From: Chersky-840 sp963764205
Lineage (GTDB): Bacteria; Actinomycetota; Acidimicrobiia; Acidimicrobiales; UBA8190
Direction: 5' to 3'
DNA length: 64,000 nucleotides
NCBI GenBank assembly: GCA_963764205.1
Contig: CAVXRN010000006.1
Span: forward strand, 1,674,001 to 1,738,000
In this document: in pieces, positions 1 to 8,381 of the stretch
Layout: every line of letters begins with the position of its first letter
How positions within the stretch are numbered: position 1 is the first letter of the stretch
Program-made: the position numbers and the translations under genes
The notes under the pieces: generated by a model
Seen by the model: the letters and a program-made list of their open reading frames with translations, nothing else
Databases searched by the model: none
Told to the model about the DNA's origin: nothing

Positions 1-726
1 ATGGCCATCATGGCGGGGGAGGGCGACGAAGGGATGCGGCACCTCCTCCGTGTCCCGGAGGATGCCGATATCGAGTATCCACCGCCCAATGCCTACCGCT
101 ACGGTGCCTCGAACCTGCAGTTCTACGCCGACCCCGCCGCCGGCATGCGAAGCCTCCAGAGCTTCAAGAAGATCAGCATCTTGGAGGTCCGCGGCTACTG
201 CTACGGCTGGCACTTCTACCAGGCTGCCGATGCGGACATCGTGCTCGCATCGGAGGACGCGCTGTTCGGGCACGCAGCCTTCCGTTACGCCGGGTACGCA
301 GCGCGCATGTGGCAGTGGTGCTCGACGATGGGCGTCCGCCGGTTCATGGAGATGGTCTTCACCGGGCGGCCGTTCACGGCCCGGGAGATGTACGACTGCG
401 ACTTCGTCAACGCGGTCGTACCCTTCGACCAGCTCGAGAAACTGACCGACCGATACGCGCTGGCCTGCTCCCGCACCCGGCCGACCGACACCGTGTTCGC
501 GGAGAAGACCTTCTTCGAGATCTACAAGCAGCACCAGGGCGAGTACATGGGGAGCCTCCTGTCCGGCCTCTTGGAGTCGCTGACCCCCCAGCTGAGGGCC
601 GACTCGTCCTCGCTGAAGCTCGACAAGGAGATGCTCGAGCGAGGGCTGACCAACTCGGTCCGGGACAACGACGAGCGTTTCCCACCCGAGTGGCGCCTGA
701 GCCGCCGTGGCCGGGGTGAGGACTAG
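1..726 (+). CDS. Enoyl-CoA hydratase/isomerase family protein, probably 5'-truncated by the window edge
   Basis: The crotonase-type core is visible. The oxyanion-hole stretch VRGYCYGWHFYQAADADI lies at about residues 63-80, followed by LASEDALFGH. The later block FTGRPFTAREMYDCDFVNAV (about 120-139) matches the family's 'TGrpisAeeA..GlVn.V' segment. The family normally has about 40-50 more N-terminal residues than the 241 aa seen here, so the true start is probably outside the window and the ATG at base 1 need not be the start. The stop lies 4 bp before the next gene, so it is the first visible member of a + operon with an amidohydrolase and SDRs. The role is hydration or isomerisation of an acyl-CoA in a degradation pathway; the substrate is unknown. 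Confidence 0.75.
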   Translation: MAIMAGEGDEGMRHLLRVPEDADIEYPPPNAYRYGASNLQFYADPAAGMRSLQSFKKISILEVRGYCYGWHFYQAADADIVLASEDALFGHAAFRYAGYAARMWQWCSTMGVRRFMEMVFTGRPFTAREMYDCDFVNAVVPFDQLEKLTDRYALACSRTRPTDTVFAEKTFFEIYKQHQGEYMGSLLSGLLESLTPQLRADSSSLKLDKEMLERGLTNSVRDNDERFPPEWRLSRRGRGED

Positions 727-730
727 GTCG

Positions 731-1993
731 ATGCTGGTCCTCACCAACGCATCGGTCTTCGACGGCCGGCACATGCTTCCTGGCCGCTACGACGTGGCGC
801 TACGCGGCCGCCGGATCGACTCGCTGCACGAGGCCGGGTCCGGCCCCGAGGGCGATGTGGTCGACCTCGAAGGCAGGACGCTGCTGCCGGGGCTCATCAC
901 CAGCCATCTGCACCCCGACTTCTACAAGTACGAGCTCACGAGCGGTGAGCGGCCGGGCAAGGAGCGCCCGCCCGGTGTGATGATGGCCATCGGCGTCCGC
1001 ACGTGCCGGGTGCTGCTCGAGAGCGGCTTCACCGGCTATGCGGGGGCCGCGTGCGCCCACGACATCGACGCGCAGCTGAAAATGGCCATCCGCGAGGGCA
1101 TCATCCCGGGCCCCCGGATCCGCGCCTGCGGGCACCATCTCGGCACCACCGGCGACGTCAACAACGAGCACCCGTGGTGGAAGCGCCAGGTTTCGCCGGG
1201 CGTCGATCTGACTGGCGACGGCCCCGATGCCCTGCGGCGGCTCGTGCGGGAGGAGATCAGCCGCGGGGTGCAGACGATCAAGGTCTTCGCCAGTACGGGC
1301 CACGGCATCCCCGGACCCAACCGACGGAACCTGTCGCGCGACGAGATCGCCACGATTGTCGACACCGCCCACGAGCGAGGGGCCCGGGTGCGGGCCCACG
1401 TGGCCGACCGGGCCATGATCCATGAGTGCCTGGACCTGGGCGTCGACGTCATCGACCACGGTGACGAGATCGACGACGAGTGCATCGCACGAATGGTCGA
1501 GGCCGGGACCTTCTGGGTCCCGAGCCTGGTGTACCTCTGGAGCCTCCTCGAGATCGGCTACGCACCACAGTTCGGTGTCAGTCCCGAGAACTACGACCAT
1601 GTCCGCACGATGCTGCCCGTGGCGCATCGCGCCGGCGTCCGGATCCTCATCGGCGATGACTACAGCGGGGTGTTCCGGCACCTGATCAAAGACGATCCTC
1701 TTGACCACGAAGTCGGAAACTACGGCCGCGAGATCGCGTTCTACTCCTCCATCGACGGGCTCACCGCCGCGGACGTGCTCACGTGGGCAACCGCCAACGC
1801 CGGCCAGCTCCTGGTGGATCCCCCGGAGCGGGTCGGCGTCGTCGAGCCCGGGGCGCTGGCGGACCTGATCGTCGTGGACGGCGATCCGCTCGACGATCCC
1901 GAGCTTCTCGCCCGGCCCCAGACGGCTCTCCGAGCCGTCATCCGTGACGGGGCCTTCGCCATCGACCGGCTGACCGCGGCAGCGACACCGTGA
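731..1993 (+). CDS. Amidohydrolase family protein (imidazolonepropionase/prolidase-like)
   Basis: A 420-aa metal-dependent hydrolase. Counting from the ATG at 731, a complete set of candidate metal ligands is visible: H59 and H61 in SHLHPD, K184 in QTIKVFAST, H223 in RAHVAD, H243 in IDHGDE and D309 in LIGDDYSG. The N-terminal beta-sandwich (residues 1-50) and the C-terminal return (GALADLIVVDGDPLDD) are both present, so it is full length. A GTG at 707 is in frame but overlaps the preceding gene; 731 is preferred. The next gene starts inside this stop codon (GTGA overlap), so the two are translationally coupled. Substrate unknown; C-N bond hydrolysis in a catabolic route is inferred from family and context. 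Confidence 0.85.
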   Translation: MLVLTNASVFDGRHMLPGRYDVALRGRRIDSLHEAGSGPEGDVVDLEGRTLLPGLITSHLHPDFYKYELTSGERPGKERPPGVMMAIGVRTCRVLLESGFTGYAGAACAHDIDAQLKMAIREGIIPGPRIRACGHHLGTTGDVNNEHPWWKRQVSPGVDLTGDGPDALRRLVREEISRGVQTIKVFASTGHGIPGPNRRNLSRDEIATIVDTAHERGARVRAHVADRAMIHECLDLGVDVIDHGDEIDDECIARMVEAGTFWVPSLVYLWSLLEIGYAPQFGVSPENYDHVRTMLPVAHRAGVRILIGDDYSGVFRHLIKDDPLDHEVGNYGREIAFYSSIDGLTAADVLTWATANAGQLLVDPPERVGVVEPGALADLIVVDGDPLDDPELLARPQTALRAVIRDGAFAIDRLTAAATP

Positions 1994-2742
1994 CGGGTGC
2001 GGCGGCGGCAAGGGTTGCCTTCGTGACGGGCGCTGGGTCCGGTATCGGCCGCGCCGCCGCCTCGGCGTTCGTTCAGCGTGGTTATGCCACGGTCCTCGCG
2101 GATGTCGACGAGGACGCCGGTCGAACGGTGCAGGGCGAGCTCGAACGAACCGGACCGTGCGCCTTTGTCCGCTGTGACGTGACCGACGACGACAGCGTGC
2201 GCGATGCGGTGGGGCACGCGGTCGCGTCGTACGGGCGGCTCGACGCGGCGTTCAACGCGGCGGGGATCGACGGGGAGCACGGGAAGCCGACGGCCGAGGG
2301 GAGCCGTGAGAACTGGGACCGCGTCATCGCTGTCGACCTCACCGGCACGTGGTCCTGCATGCGCCACGAGCTGCCGGCCATCGTCGCATCCGGCGGTGGG
2401 ACCGTCGTCAACTGTGCATCAGTGGCGGGGCTGCGAGCCGCGGCGACGCTCTCCGCCTACACCGCGGCCAAGCACGGCGTGGTCGGTCTCACCAAGGCCG
2501 CCGCCGTCGAGTATGCACGGGCCGGCGTGCGCGTGAACGCCATCTGCCCGGGCACCGTCGACACGCCGATGTTCCGAGCGTCCATGCCCGACGCCCTGGT
2601 CGAACGACTCGTCCGGACCAATCCCGTGGGCCGGCTGGCCGAAGCCCGGGAGATCGCCGATATCGCGCTCTGGCTGTGCGACGAAGCACCGGGGTTCCTC
2701 ACGGGCCAAGCGATCGTCGTGGACGGAGGGCAAAGCGCCTGA
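1990..2742 (+). CDS. Short-chain dehydrogenase/reductase (SDR)
   Basis: A 250-aa classical SDR. The nucleotide-binding motif TGAGSGIG is at residues 13-20 and the catalytic pair Y157/K161 sits in AYTAAKHG. The C-terminal substrate loop ends in GQAIVVDGGQSA, the usual SDR ending. Start is GTG and overlaps the amidohydrolase stop by 4 bp. It should oxidise or reduce an alcohol/ketone with NAD(P). The MftR-like regulator downstream raises the possibility of a mycofactocin-linked SDR, but I do not see the nucleotide-sequestering insertions characteristic of that group, so this is only a suggestion. Confidence 0.88.
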   Translation: MTGAAAARVAFVTGAGSGIGRAAASAFVQRGYATVLADVDEDAGRTVQGELERTGPCAFVRCDVTDDDSVRDAVGHAVASYGRLDAAFNAAGIDGEHGKPTAEGSRENWDRVIAVDLTGTWSCMRHELPAIVASGGGTVVNCASVAGLRAAATLSAYTAAKHGVVGLTKAAAVEYARAGVRVNAICPGTVDTPMFRASMPDALVERLVRTNPVGRLAEAREIADIALWLCDEAPGFLTGQAIVVDGGQSA

Positions 2743-2768
2743 GGGCACCGAGCAGAGAGAGGACCTCA

Positions 2769-3179
2769 ATGCACCGCATCTTGTTGAGCACGCTCGTAAT
2801 CGACGCGCCGTCGGACCAGCGGGACCGCACCGTCGAGTTCTGGGCCGCCGCCCTGGGCGCTGATCCAGTCGCGACGCCGATGCCGCAGTACCACCTTCTC
2901 CGCGAGCCGGCGTCGCCTACCCGGATGGTGGTCCAGGACGTCGGGACTGGCCGCCCCGGGGTCCACGTCGACATCCATACCGACGACCTCGACGCCGAGG
3001 TGGAGCGCCTCACCGCGTGCGGGGCCACTCTCGTGGAGTCGTGGGCCGATCACCCCGGCAGCTGGGTGGTGATGCGGGACCCCGCCGGCATGGAGTTCTG
3101 CGTGGTGTGGGCCCTCAATGAGCGGCGCCCCCAAGCGGATCAGGACGATTTCAAGGCTCGGGCGAAGGAGGTGGGGTGA
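2769..3179 (+). CDS. VOC/glyoxalase-fold protein
   Basis: A 136-aa protein with vicinal-oxygen-chelate character: a beta-alpha-beta-beta-beta pattern with VHVDIHTDDLDAEVERL in the middle and the terminal signature MRDPAGMEFCVVW. The ATG at 2769 is preceded by a purine-rich ribosome site (GAGAGAGG). The reading frame stays open far upstream inside the SDR gene, but that part is a shadow. The stop overlaps the next start by 4 bp (GTGA). Members bind metals or small ligands; the function here is unknown. It pairs with a second VOC protein at 4762-5136 on the other strand of the same island. Confidence 0.75.
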   Translation: MHRILLSTLVIDAPSDQRDRTVEFWAAALGADPVATPMPQYHLLREPASPTRMVVQDVGTGRPGVHVDIHTDDLDAEVERLTACGATLVESWADHPGSWVVMRDPAGMEFCVVWALNERRPQADQDDFKARAKEVG

Positions 3180-4108
3180 GCGAGCTCAGGTTCGACGGAG
3201 ACGTCATCGTGGTCACTGGGGCGGGCGGCGGCATGGGGCGCTGTCACGCCCTCGAGCTGGCGCGCCGCGGCGCACGCGTGATCGTGAACGACCTCGGCGG
3301 GCACCCGTTCGGCGGTGGCAGTGATCCTGGACTCGCCGAAGCCGTCGTGGCGGAGATCCGAGCCGCCGGCGGTGAGGCCGTCGCCAACACCGCCTCCATC
3401 GCCGACGCCGACGGCGCCGGCCTCACCGAACAGGCGCTCGACCTCTGGGGCCGCATCGACGCGGTCGTGGCCAATGCCGCGATCCTGCGGGACAGGCCCT
3501 TCCACGAGATGACGCTGCAGGACTTCGACGACGTCATCGACGTCAATCTCAGGGGCGTCATGCGCGTCTTTCATCCGGTCTACAAGGCAATGCAGGCTGC
3601 GGGTGGCGGGCGGTTGGTCGCTGTCACCTCGAGCGCCGGGATGCTCGGGGCGCAGGCCGAGGTCAACTACGCCGCGGCCAAATCCGGGCTGGTCGGTTTG
3701 ACCCGATCGATCGCGCTCGAAGGTGCCGGGCATGGGATCAAGGCGAACCTCCTCGCGCCAGGGGCGCTCGGCACCCGCATGCACACGGCCATGGTGGAGT
3801 CGGAGGGCTTCCACGCCCAAGCGGACGCGGACCTGACTCAAAGCGCGCAGGCCGCCGCGTTCCTGCGGCCGGAGCGCGTCAGCCCGATGGTCACCGTCCT
3901 TACCCATCCGACGTGTCCGGTCACGGGACAAATACTGTGCGCCTGGGGCGGCTACTTCGGCCGGTTCGGGGTCACGGCCAACGCGGGCTGGGCGGACTAC
4001 AGCGGCAGGTCCACCGCCGAGGACCTCCTGGCCCATTGGGATGAGGTCGTCGACGAAGGCTCGGCGCACGACGCCGGCCTCGACGCCTTCGCCCAAGGCG
4101 CTTCGTAG
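3176..4108 (+). CDS. SDR oxidoreductase, similar to the dehydrogenase domain of peroxisomal multifunctional enzyme type 2
   Basis: A 310-aa SDR beginning with GTG. TGAGGGMG is at residues 14-21, followed by the VNDLGG turn found in 3-hydroxyacyl-CoA dehydrogenase domains of MFE-2/HSD17B4-type enzymes; Y165 and K169 are in NYAAAKSGL. The C-terminal extension beyond about residue 230 is also typical of that subgroup. With the enoyl-CoA hydratase at the start of the operon this suggests a beta-oxidation-type pair acting on a bulky or cyclic acyl-CoA. This is inferred from family and neighbourhood; the substrate is not indicated by sequence. Confidence 0.82.
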   Translation: MSELRFDGDVIVVTGAGGGMGRCHALELARRGARVIVNDLGGHPFGGGSDPGLAEAVVAEIRAAGGEAVANTASIADADGAGLTEQALDLWGRIDAVVANAAILRDRPFHEMTLQDFDDVIDVNLRGVMRVFHPVYKAMQAAGGGRLVAVTSSAGMLGAQAEVNYAAAKSGLVGLTRSIALEGAGHGIKANLLAPGALGTRMHTAMVESEGFHAQADADLTQSAQAAAFLRPERVSPMVTVLTHPTCPVTGQILCAWGGYFGRFGVTANAGWADYSGRSTAEDLLAHWDEVVDEGSAHDAGLDAFAQGAS

Positions 4109-4145
4109 CGATCGCCTCACCGTAGCGGGCTGGTAGAACGGAGCC

Positions 4146-4751
4146 ATGTCGGGCCGCTCGACCTCCACCGTGAGGTCTCAGCACATGACGACGGTGGCCG
4201 AGATCGAGAAGGCCGCGCTCGAGGTCATCGCCGAGAGAGGCTTCGAGGACACAACGGTCGAGGAGATCGCCGCCGCGGCAGGGATCTCGCGCCGCACGTT
4301 CTTCCGGTACTTCGCGTCGAAGAACGACATCCCGTTCGGTGACTACGGCGCCCTGCTCGAGGCCCTCGAGGAATGGCTGTCGGCCGCGCCGACGGATCGT
4401 CCCGTCCTCGATGTCATCGCCGAGGCCGTGATCCGCTTCAACCGGGTGCACAGCGACGGTCCCGTCGCTCACCGCGCCCGCATGGAGCTCATCATGTACA
4501 CGCCGTCGCTCCGGGCCAACGCGGCGCTCCACCAAGACGAGTGGGTCGGTGTCCTGGCCCGATACGCGTCACGGCGGCTCGGCGTCCCCCCAGACTCCCT
4601 CGGCCCGCGGCTGGTCGCGCACCTCGCCCTCGGAGCATCGAACGCTGCGTACCAGCAGTGGCTGGACGACAAGCGGGCTGACCTGGGGAAGCTCGTCGCG
4701 CAGGCGTTCGCCGCCATCGGTGACCTCTCGGTGCTCGACCATCTGCGCTAG
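4146..4751 (+). CDS. TetR-family regulator, MftR-like
   Basis: 201 aa; an alternative ATG at 4185 would remove 13 residues. The N-terminal helix-turn-helix reads TVEEIAAAAGISRRTFFRYF, followed by ASKNDIPFGDYGALLEAL. The FFRYFASKND-type segment is characteristic of the mycofactocin-system regulator group within TetR, though no mycofactocin precursor or maturase is in the window. It lies 37 bp after the SDR operon and converges with the VOC/P450 pair. It is the obvious candidate to control this island in response to an acyl-CoA or similar ligand (inference). Confidence 0.75.
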   Translation: MSGRSTSTVRSQHMTTVAEIEKAALEVIAERGFEDTTVEEIAAAAGISRRTFFRYFASKNDIPFGDYGALLEALEEWLSAAPTDRPVLDVIAEAVIRFNRVHSDGPVAHRARMELIMYTPSLRANAALHQDEWVGVLARYASRRLGVPPDSLGPRLVAHLALGASNAAYQQWLDDKRADLGKLVAQAFAAIGDLSVLDHLR

Positions 4752-4761
4752 CAGCGGCGCG

Positions 4762-5136
4762 TCAGGCGTCGTTGTTCAGTCCAGGAGCCATCAGGTAGAG
4801 GCAGAACTCGTTGCCCTCGGGATCGGCCATGCAGCGCCACGAGAAACCCTCGAGCTCGTGCGTCTTGCCGGGCTCCAACCACCGGCCGCCGAGCTCTACC
4901 ACCCGCTTCGTGTTCGCGTCCAGGTCGTCGACCACTATGTCGAAGTGGGCCCGGTTCTTGCCGACCTTCGGCTCGGGCACCCGCTGGAGGACGAGCATCA
5001 AACCCTCGCGGTTGGGGGCGAGCGCGTGGTACTGCCCGTCGGCGTAGGAGAGGAGGACCTCCACCCCCTGCAGCGCGCCGTAGAACTCCACGAGGGGTTG
5101 GGGATCCTGGGTGTCAAGAACGATGTAGGCAGGCAT
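4762..5136 (-). CDS. VOC/glyoxalase-fold protein downstream of P450
   Basis: A 124-aa protein starting at the ATG at 5136; longer in-frame extensions run into the P450 gene and are discarded. It begins MPAYIVLDTQDPQPLVEFY and ends with the VOC signature MADPEGNEFCLYLMAPG. The internal AHFDIVVDDLDANTKRV is the paired half-module. The start is 8 bp beyond the P450 stop, so it is probably co-transcribed with and dependent on that gene. The 3' end faces the TetR regulator. This group of actinobacterial VOC proteins has no established reaction. Confidence 0.8.
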   Translation of the reverse strand: MPAYIVLDTQDPQPLVEFYGALQGVEVLLSYADGQYHALAPNREGLMLVLQRVPEPKVGKNRAHFDIVVDDLDANTKRVVELGGRWLEPGKTHELEGFSWRCMADPEGNEFCLYLMAPGLNNDA

Positions 5137-5144
5137 CGGTCGAC

Positions 5145-6362
5145 TCAGCTGGACGGGAGGTGGACAGGAAGGGTCTCCCAACCGCGGACTTGTGAGGAAT
5201 CGAGCTTGGCGTGTTCCATGTCGACCTCCCACTCCGGGAAGCGCTGCAGGATCTCGTCAATCGCGATTCGGCCCTCGAGCCGAGCCAGGGCGGCGCCGAG
5301 GCAGAAGTGGAGCCCATAGCCGAACGTGAGGTGGTGTCCGATCGTGCGGTGGATGTCGAAGAGGTCACCGTCGGGGGGAAACTTCTCGCTGTCGCGATTC
5401 GCCGACGCCATCAGCAGCATCATCACGCTGCCTTCGGGCACCACCTGACCCTGGACCTTCACGTCGCGCGTCACGTAGCGACACGCCTGGAGGGCGGGAG
5501 GCTGGTAGCGCAGCACTTCCTCGACGGCGTTCGCGATGAGCGACCGGTCCTCAACCAGCTCTCGACGCTGGTCGGGGTGGTCGGCGAGGATCTTGCCCGC
5601 CCAACCGATGACCCGGTTGGTGGTCTCGTTCCCGGCCGTGGCGAGAATGTTCACAAAAATCAGGATCTCTTCTCGGGTCAGCCGGCGGACGGTGCCGGTC
5701 TCGTCCTCGAACTCGGTCTGGATGAGCTGGGTCATCAGGTCGTCGGAGGGGTTGTCGGTCCTCCAGCTGACGTACTCCTCGAAGAAGGTCCCGTCGATCG
5801 TCGATTCGGCCAGGCCCTTGTCCGTGAACTTCCCGGGCTCGCCCTCCTGGCGGCGGAGCTTGTTGTCCTGGTGGACCCGGAGGTCCTCCTGGTCCGCCTC
5901 CGGTACACCAAGAAGCATCCCGATGACCTTCATGGGCATCTTCGCCCCAAGGTCCGCGACGAAGTCCAGTCGATCGGCACCGATCAACGGATCGAGCACC
6001 CGGGCGCAGTAAGCCCGAACTTGCGGCTCGATCACACTCATCTTCCTCGGCGTGAAGACCCGATTGAGGACACCCCGATGCGCCGTGTGCAGCGGCGGGT
6101 CCTCGAAGATGAAGACCCCTGAAGGCATCTCCACGTTTGCGTGCACCAGCTCAAGGATGTTCCCGCGGGCCGAGCTGTACGTCTCGGGATCCAGGAATGC
6201 CCCTTGCACGTCGTCGAAGCGGGGCAGTGCGAAGAAGTCGTGCCGCTCGTTGTAGTAGAGCGGCGCCTCCTCCCGCATGCGCCGGAAGACCGGGTACGGG
6301 TCGAGCTGCAGCTCCGGGTCGTACGGGTCGTAGTAGATCTCATCGCTGAGCGCCTCGGTCAC
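5145..6362 (-). CDS. Cytochrome P450
   Basis: A 405-aa soluble bacterial P450. Visible motifs are the I-helix AGNETT (243-248; the usual AGxxT with Asn-Glu), EEVLR (281-285, the ExxR pair), RYVTRD near 295, and the haem loop FGYGLHFCLG with the axial thiolate C354. Length and motif order are normal and the gene looks intact. The initiator is ATG at 6362. It is followed at 8 bp by a VOC gene. No ferredoxin or ferredoxin reductase is adjacent, so electrons must come from elsewhere. In this context it likely hydroxylates a hydrophobic (terpenoid, steroid or alkyl) substrate; that is inference. Confidence 0.92.
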   Translation of the reverse strand: MTEALSDEIYYDPYDPELQLDPYPVFRRMREEAPLYYNERHDFFALPRFDDVQGAFLDPETYSSARGNILELVHANVEMPSGVFIFEDPPLHTAHRGVLNRVFTPRKMSVIEPQVRAYCARVLDPLIGADRLDFVADLGAKMPMKVIGMLLGVPEADQEDLRVHQDNKLRRQEGEPGKFTDKGLAESTIDGTFFEEYVSWRTDNPSDDLMTQLIQTEFEDETGTVRRLTREEILIFVNILATAGNETTNRVIGWAGKILADHPDQRRELVEDRSLIANAVEEVLRYQPPALQACRYVTRDVKVQGQVVPEGSVMMLLMASANRDSEKFPPDGDLFDIHRTIGHHLTFGYGLHFCLGAALARLEGRIAIDEILQRFPEWEVDMEHAKLDSSQVRGWETLPVHLPSS

Positions 6363-6583
6363 CGTTGGCCCCTTTCGTGCACGGTCCCGGGCCTACGATG
6401 GCACGCAGTGCCACCTCCCGTCCAGCGCCCGGATCGCGCCGGACAGTGCCTCGGTTGCCGACTCGCGATGGACTGCTGACTCGTCGCCTCCAATCTGGTT
6501 GGGCACCTCAATACCGGACTGCCTTCGCGGACCGCCCGAGTGCTCGCCCCGTACTGCTCCCGGTAACCCCGACGCAGCAGCGC

Positions 6584-7633
6584 CTACGCGACCGGCTGTG
6601 TTGTCGCGGTGGGGGTCGTGGTCGGCGTCGGGACGGTCGTGGTCGGCGTCGGGACGGTCGTGGTCGGCGTCGGGAGGGTCGTGGTCGGCGTCGGGAGGGT
6701 CGTGGTCGGCGTCGGGAGGGTCGTGGTCGGCGTCGGGAGGGTCGTGGTCGGCGTCGGGAGGGTCGTGGTCGGCGTCGGGAGGGTCGTGGTCGGCGTCGGG
6801 AGGGTCGTGGTCGGCGTCGGGAGGGTCGTGGTCGGCGTCGGGAGGGTCGTGGTAGATGCGGGGGCCGTGGTCCCAGTCGTCGCGGTCGTCGCTGTGATTG
6901 TCGGACCATCGATCACCACTGGACTGATCGGCAGGAATGTGTCCTTGAACGTCGCGGGCTGGCGCGTTCCGCCATGCGTTTTTGGATGTGATACTGCGGT
7001 CAGTGTGGCCGCGGTACTTACCTGATCCTGCTGCGATTGGAGCGCCAGCTGACGCAATTGAGCGAACGTAGTAGTGGTTTGGCTATTGGTGGTCACGCTT
7101 GGTGTCGTGACACTGGTAGTCGTGATATTCGTCGTGGTCGGAGACGGTGCCTCAATCGCAGCTGCGGATCGAGGCGCGCTGGGCCCGGTGACAACGCCGC
7201 GTATCAATGAGTGTCCCGAGACCAGAAGCGGAATGTTGATCAAGATCAGAAGACCGATGACAACCACGCCAACCAGAGCACGAACTGGTCCGCCCAGGGA
7301 GCGCCCGTGCAACCGGGACACGATGACACGGCTCCCCCCCTCCAAGCCCGTCAGGCTCGCATTGGCGGAGAATACCGATTTAATCGGCACGAGACGTTCG
7401 CATTGGGAGCAGCGAGAGCCATACATCGTTTGGTCCCACGTCCACAGTGCCTCTGACAGGTATTGGAGACCGCACAGCGTCCTGGTCGGCTTGGGGAAGC
7501 TTTCGGCCACCGCGTGCCACTCGGGAGCCCAATATTTGGGACGTAATCGCGAGACCCTGAAGCCGCGACGCGGCATCTCCGGAACCGCGAGGTACCTCAT
7601 GGCACCAACCCCCCCAACATCCTTCAATCCCAA
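6584..7633 (-). CDS. Single-pass membrane protein with a Pro/Thr heptapeptide-repeat tail
   Basis: 349 aa (or 338 aa from the second Met at 7600). The N-terminal ~115 residues are hydrophilic with C54 and a CSQC pair (C75/C78), which could hold a metal. One hydrophobic segment at about 118-140 (VGVVVIGLLILINIPLLV) is followed by a Thr/Ser/Pro-rich exterior. The C-terminal ~85 residues are eleven near-perfect copies of the seven-residue unit PTPTTTL (or V), encoded by a 21-bp DNA repeat. The topology suggests a cytoplasmic zinc-finger-like head with an extracytoplasmic mucin-like stalk, plausibly glycosylated. No family recognised. Confidence 0.6.
   Translation of the reverse strand: MGLKDVGGVGAMRYLAVPEMPRRGFRVSRLRPKYWAPEWHAVAESFPKPTRTLCGLQYLSEALWTWDQTMYGSRCSQCERLVPIKSVFSANASLTGLEGGSRVIVSRLHGRSLGGPVRALVGVVVIGLLILINIPLLVSGHSLIRGVVTGPSAPRSAAAIEAPSPTTTNITTTSVTTPSVTTNSQTTTTFAQLRQLALQSQQDQVSTAATLTAVSHPKTHGGTRQPATFKDTFLPISPVVIDGPTITATTATTGTTAPASTTTLPTPTTTLPTPTTTLPTPTTTLPTPTTTLPTPTTTLPTPTTTLPTPTTTLPTPTTTLPTPTTTVPTPTTTVPTPTTTPTATTQPVA
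6612..6852 (+). repeat. 21-bp tandem repeat, about 11 copies
   Basis: The unit GGTCGTGGTCGGCGTCGGGA plus one base is repeated without interruption. Nine copies carry GGGAGG and the two leftmost carry GGGACGG. Because the unit is a multiple of three it keeps the minus-strand gene in frame and expands or contracts the PTPTTTL stalk. All six frames stay open across it, which produces several spurious overlapping open frames. Confidence 0.95.
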
Positions 7634-8381
7634 TTTTACCTGGAGTAGGTACCGGCCGACTAGAGGTTTTCAAGCTGCGCTCTCGTCAGAAATGACGAAT
7701 TCTCAGCAAGGACGGTCGGTCCTGTTGCAGCTGGTCCGAGGCCGAGACTCACGTTGATGACTGTCGACGCGGCGCAGACCTCGCAAGTTTGAGAGTGTCT
7801 GTGACCAAGCCGCTTCCTCCTCAAAGCAACTCCGATTGCGGTCGCGCTGCCGACGGACCGACTCTCCCAATGATCCCGTGGAGTGGTAGCCGTTTTAGGT
7901 GAGCCCCCGTAGTGGTCCAGATGACCTGACCCCCTGGAAAAGGTCAACCGGACTCATGATCGGGGGCAGATACCAGGACGTCGACCTCGACCTGCTAGCT
8001 GCGACGACCGGGTGTTGACGAGGACCACTTCGTTGACCTCCTCGAGGAAGTTCAGCGTGCGGCACTGGCGGTGGTTCCGGCTCCTGGACAGAGCTCGGAC
8101 CACACTTCCCGCGACAGTTCGGAGCATCTGTAACGGATCGGGCGGCACCGGCGGTCAGGAACGTGGCCGGGGCCGACTACTTGTGGTCGGCAATCCGGGG
8201 GTGTCGCCGCGATGGGGCGCAAGGGGATCGCCCGCAGGTCCCCTGCGCCCCGATCGCGCCCTCGACCGGTGTGGGGAGCTGAGGCCCCAGAGTCCCACTC
8301 AGGCCCAGCAGGGTCGCTCGAGGCCGCTGTGGGCGGGTGCTCGGTGGAACAAAGGCACCGATGCGATACCCGGTCCGAACG
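7634..8381. other. 748-bp stretch without a convincing gene
   Basis: Several short open frames exist on both strands, but none has recognisable family motifs or a good start. The base composition is less even than the neighbours. It sits between the PT-stalk membrane protein and the broken YceI gene, and the surrounding relics suggest decayed DNA. Confidence 0.5.

Noticed and set aside
3140..4168. 342-aa minus-strand frame
   Set aside because: Antisense shadow of the SDR; lacks motifs.
5211..6122. 303-aa plus-strand frame
   Set aside because: Antisense of the P450, whose motifs are complete.
6612..6852. Possible CRISPR array
   Set aside because: The 21-bp units are contiguous with no spacers and encode a periodic peptide; no cas gene is present.
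6365..6991. Long plus-strand open frames over the 21-bp repeat
   Set aside because: The repeat length is a multiple of three and GC-rich, so every frame stays open; only the minus frame has a membrane helix and sensible N-terminus.
7634..8381. Insertion-sequence remnant
   Set aside because: Some end-like bases (TGACCCCC near 7928), but no paired inverted repeat or transposase motif could be supported.
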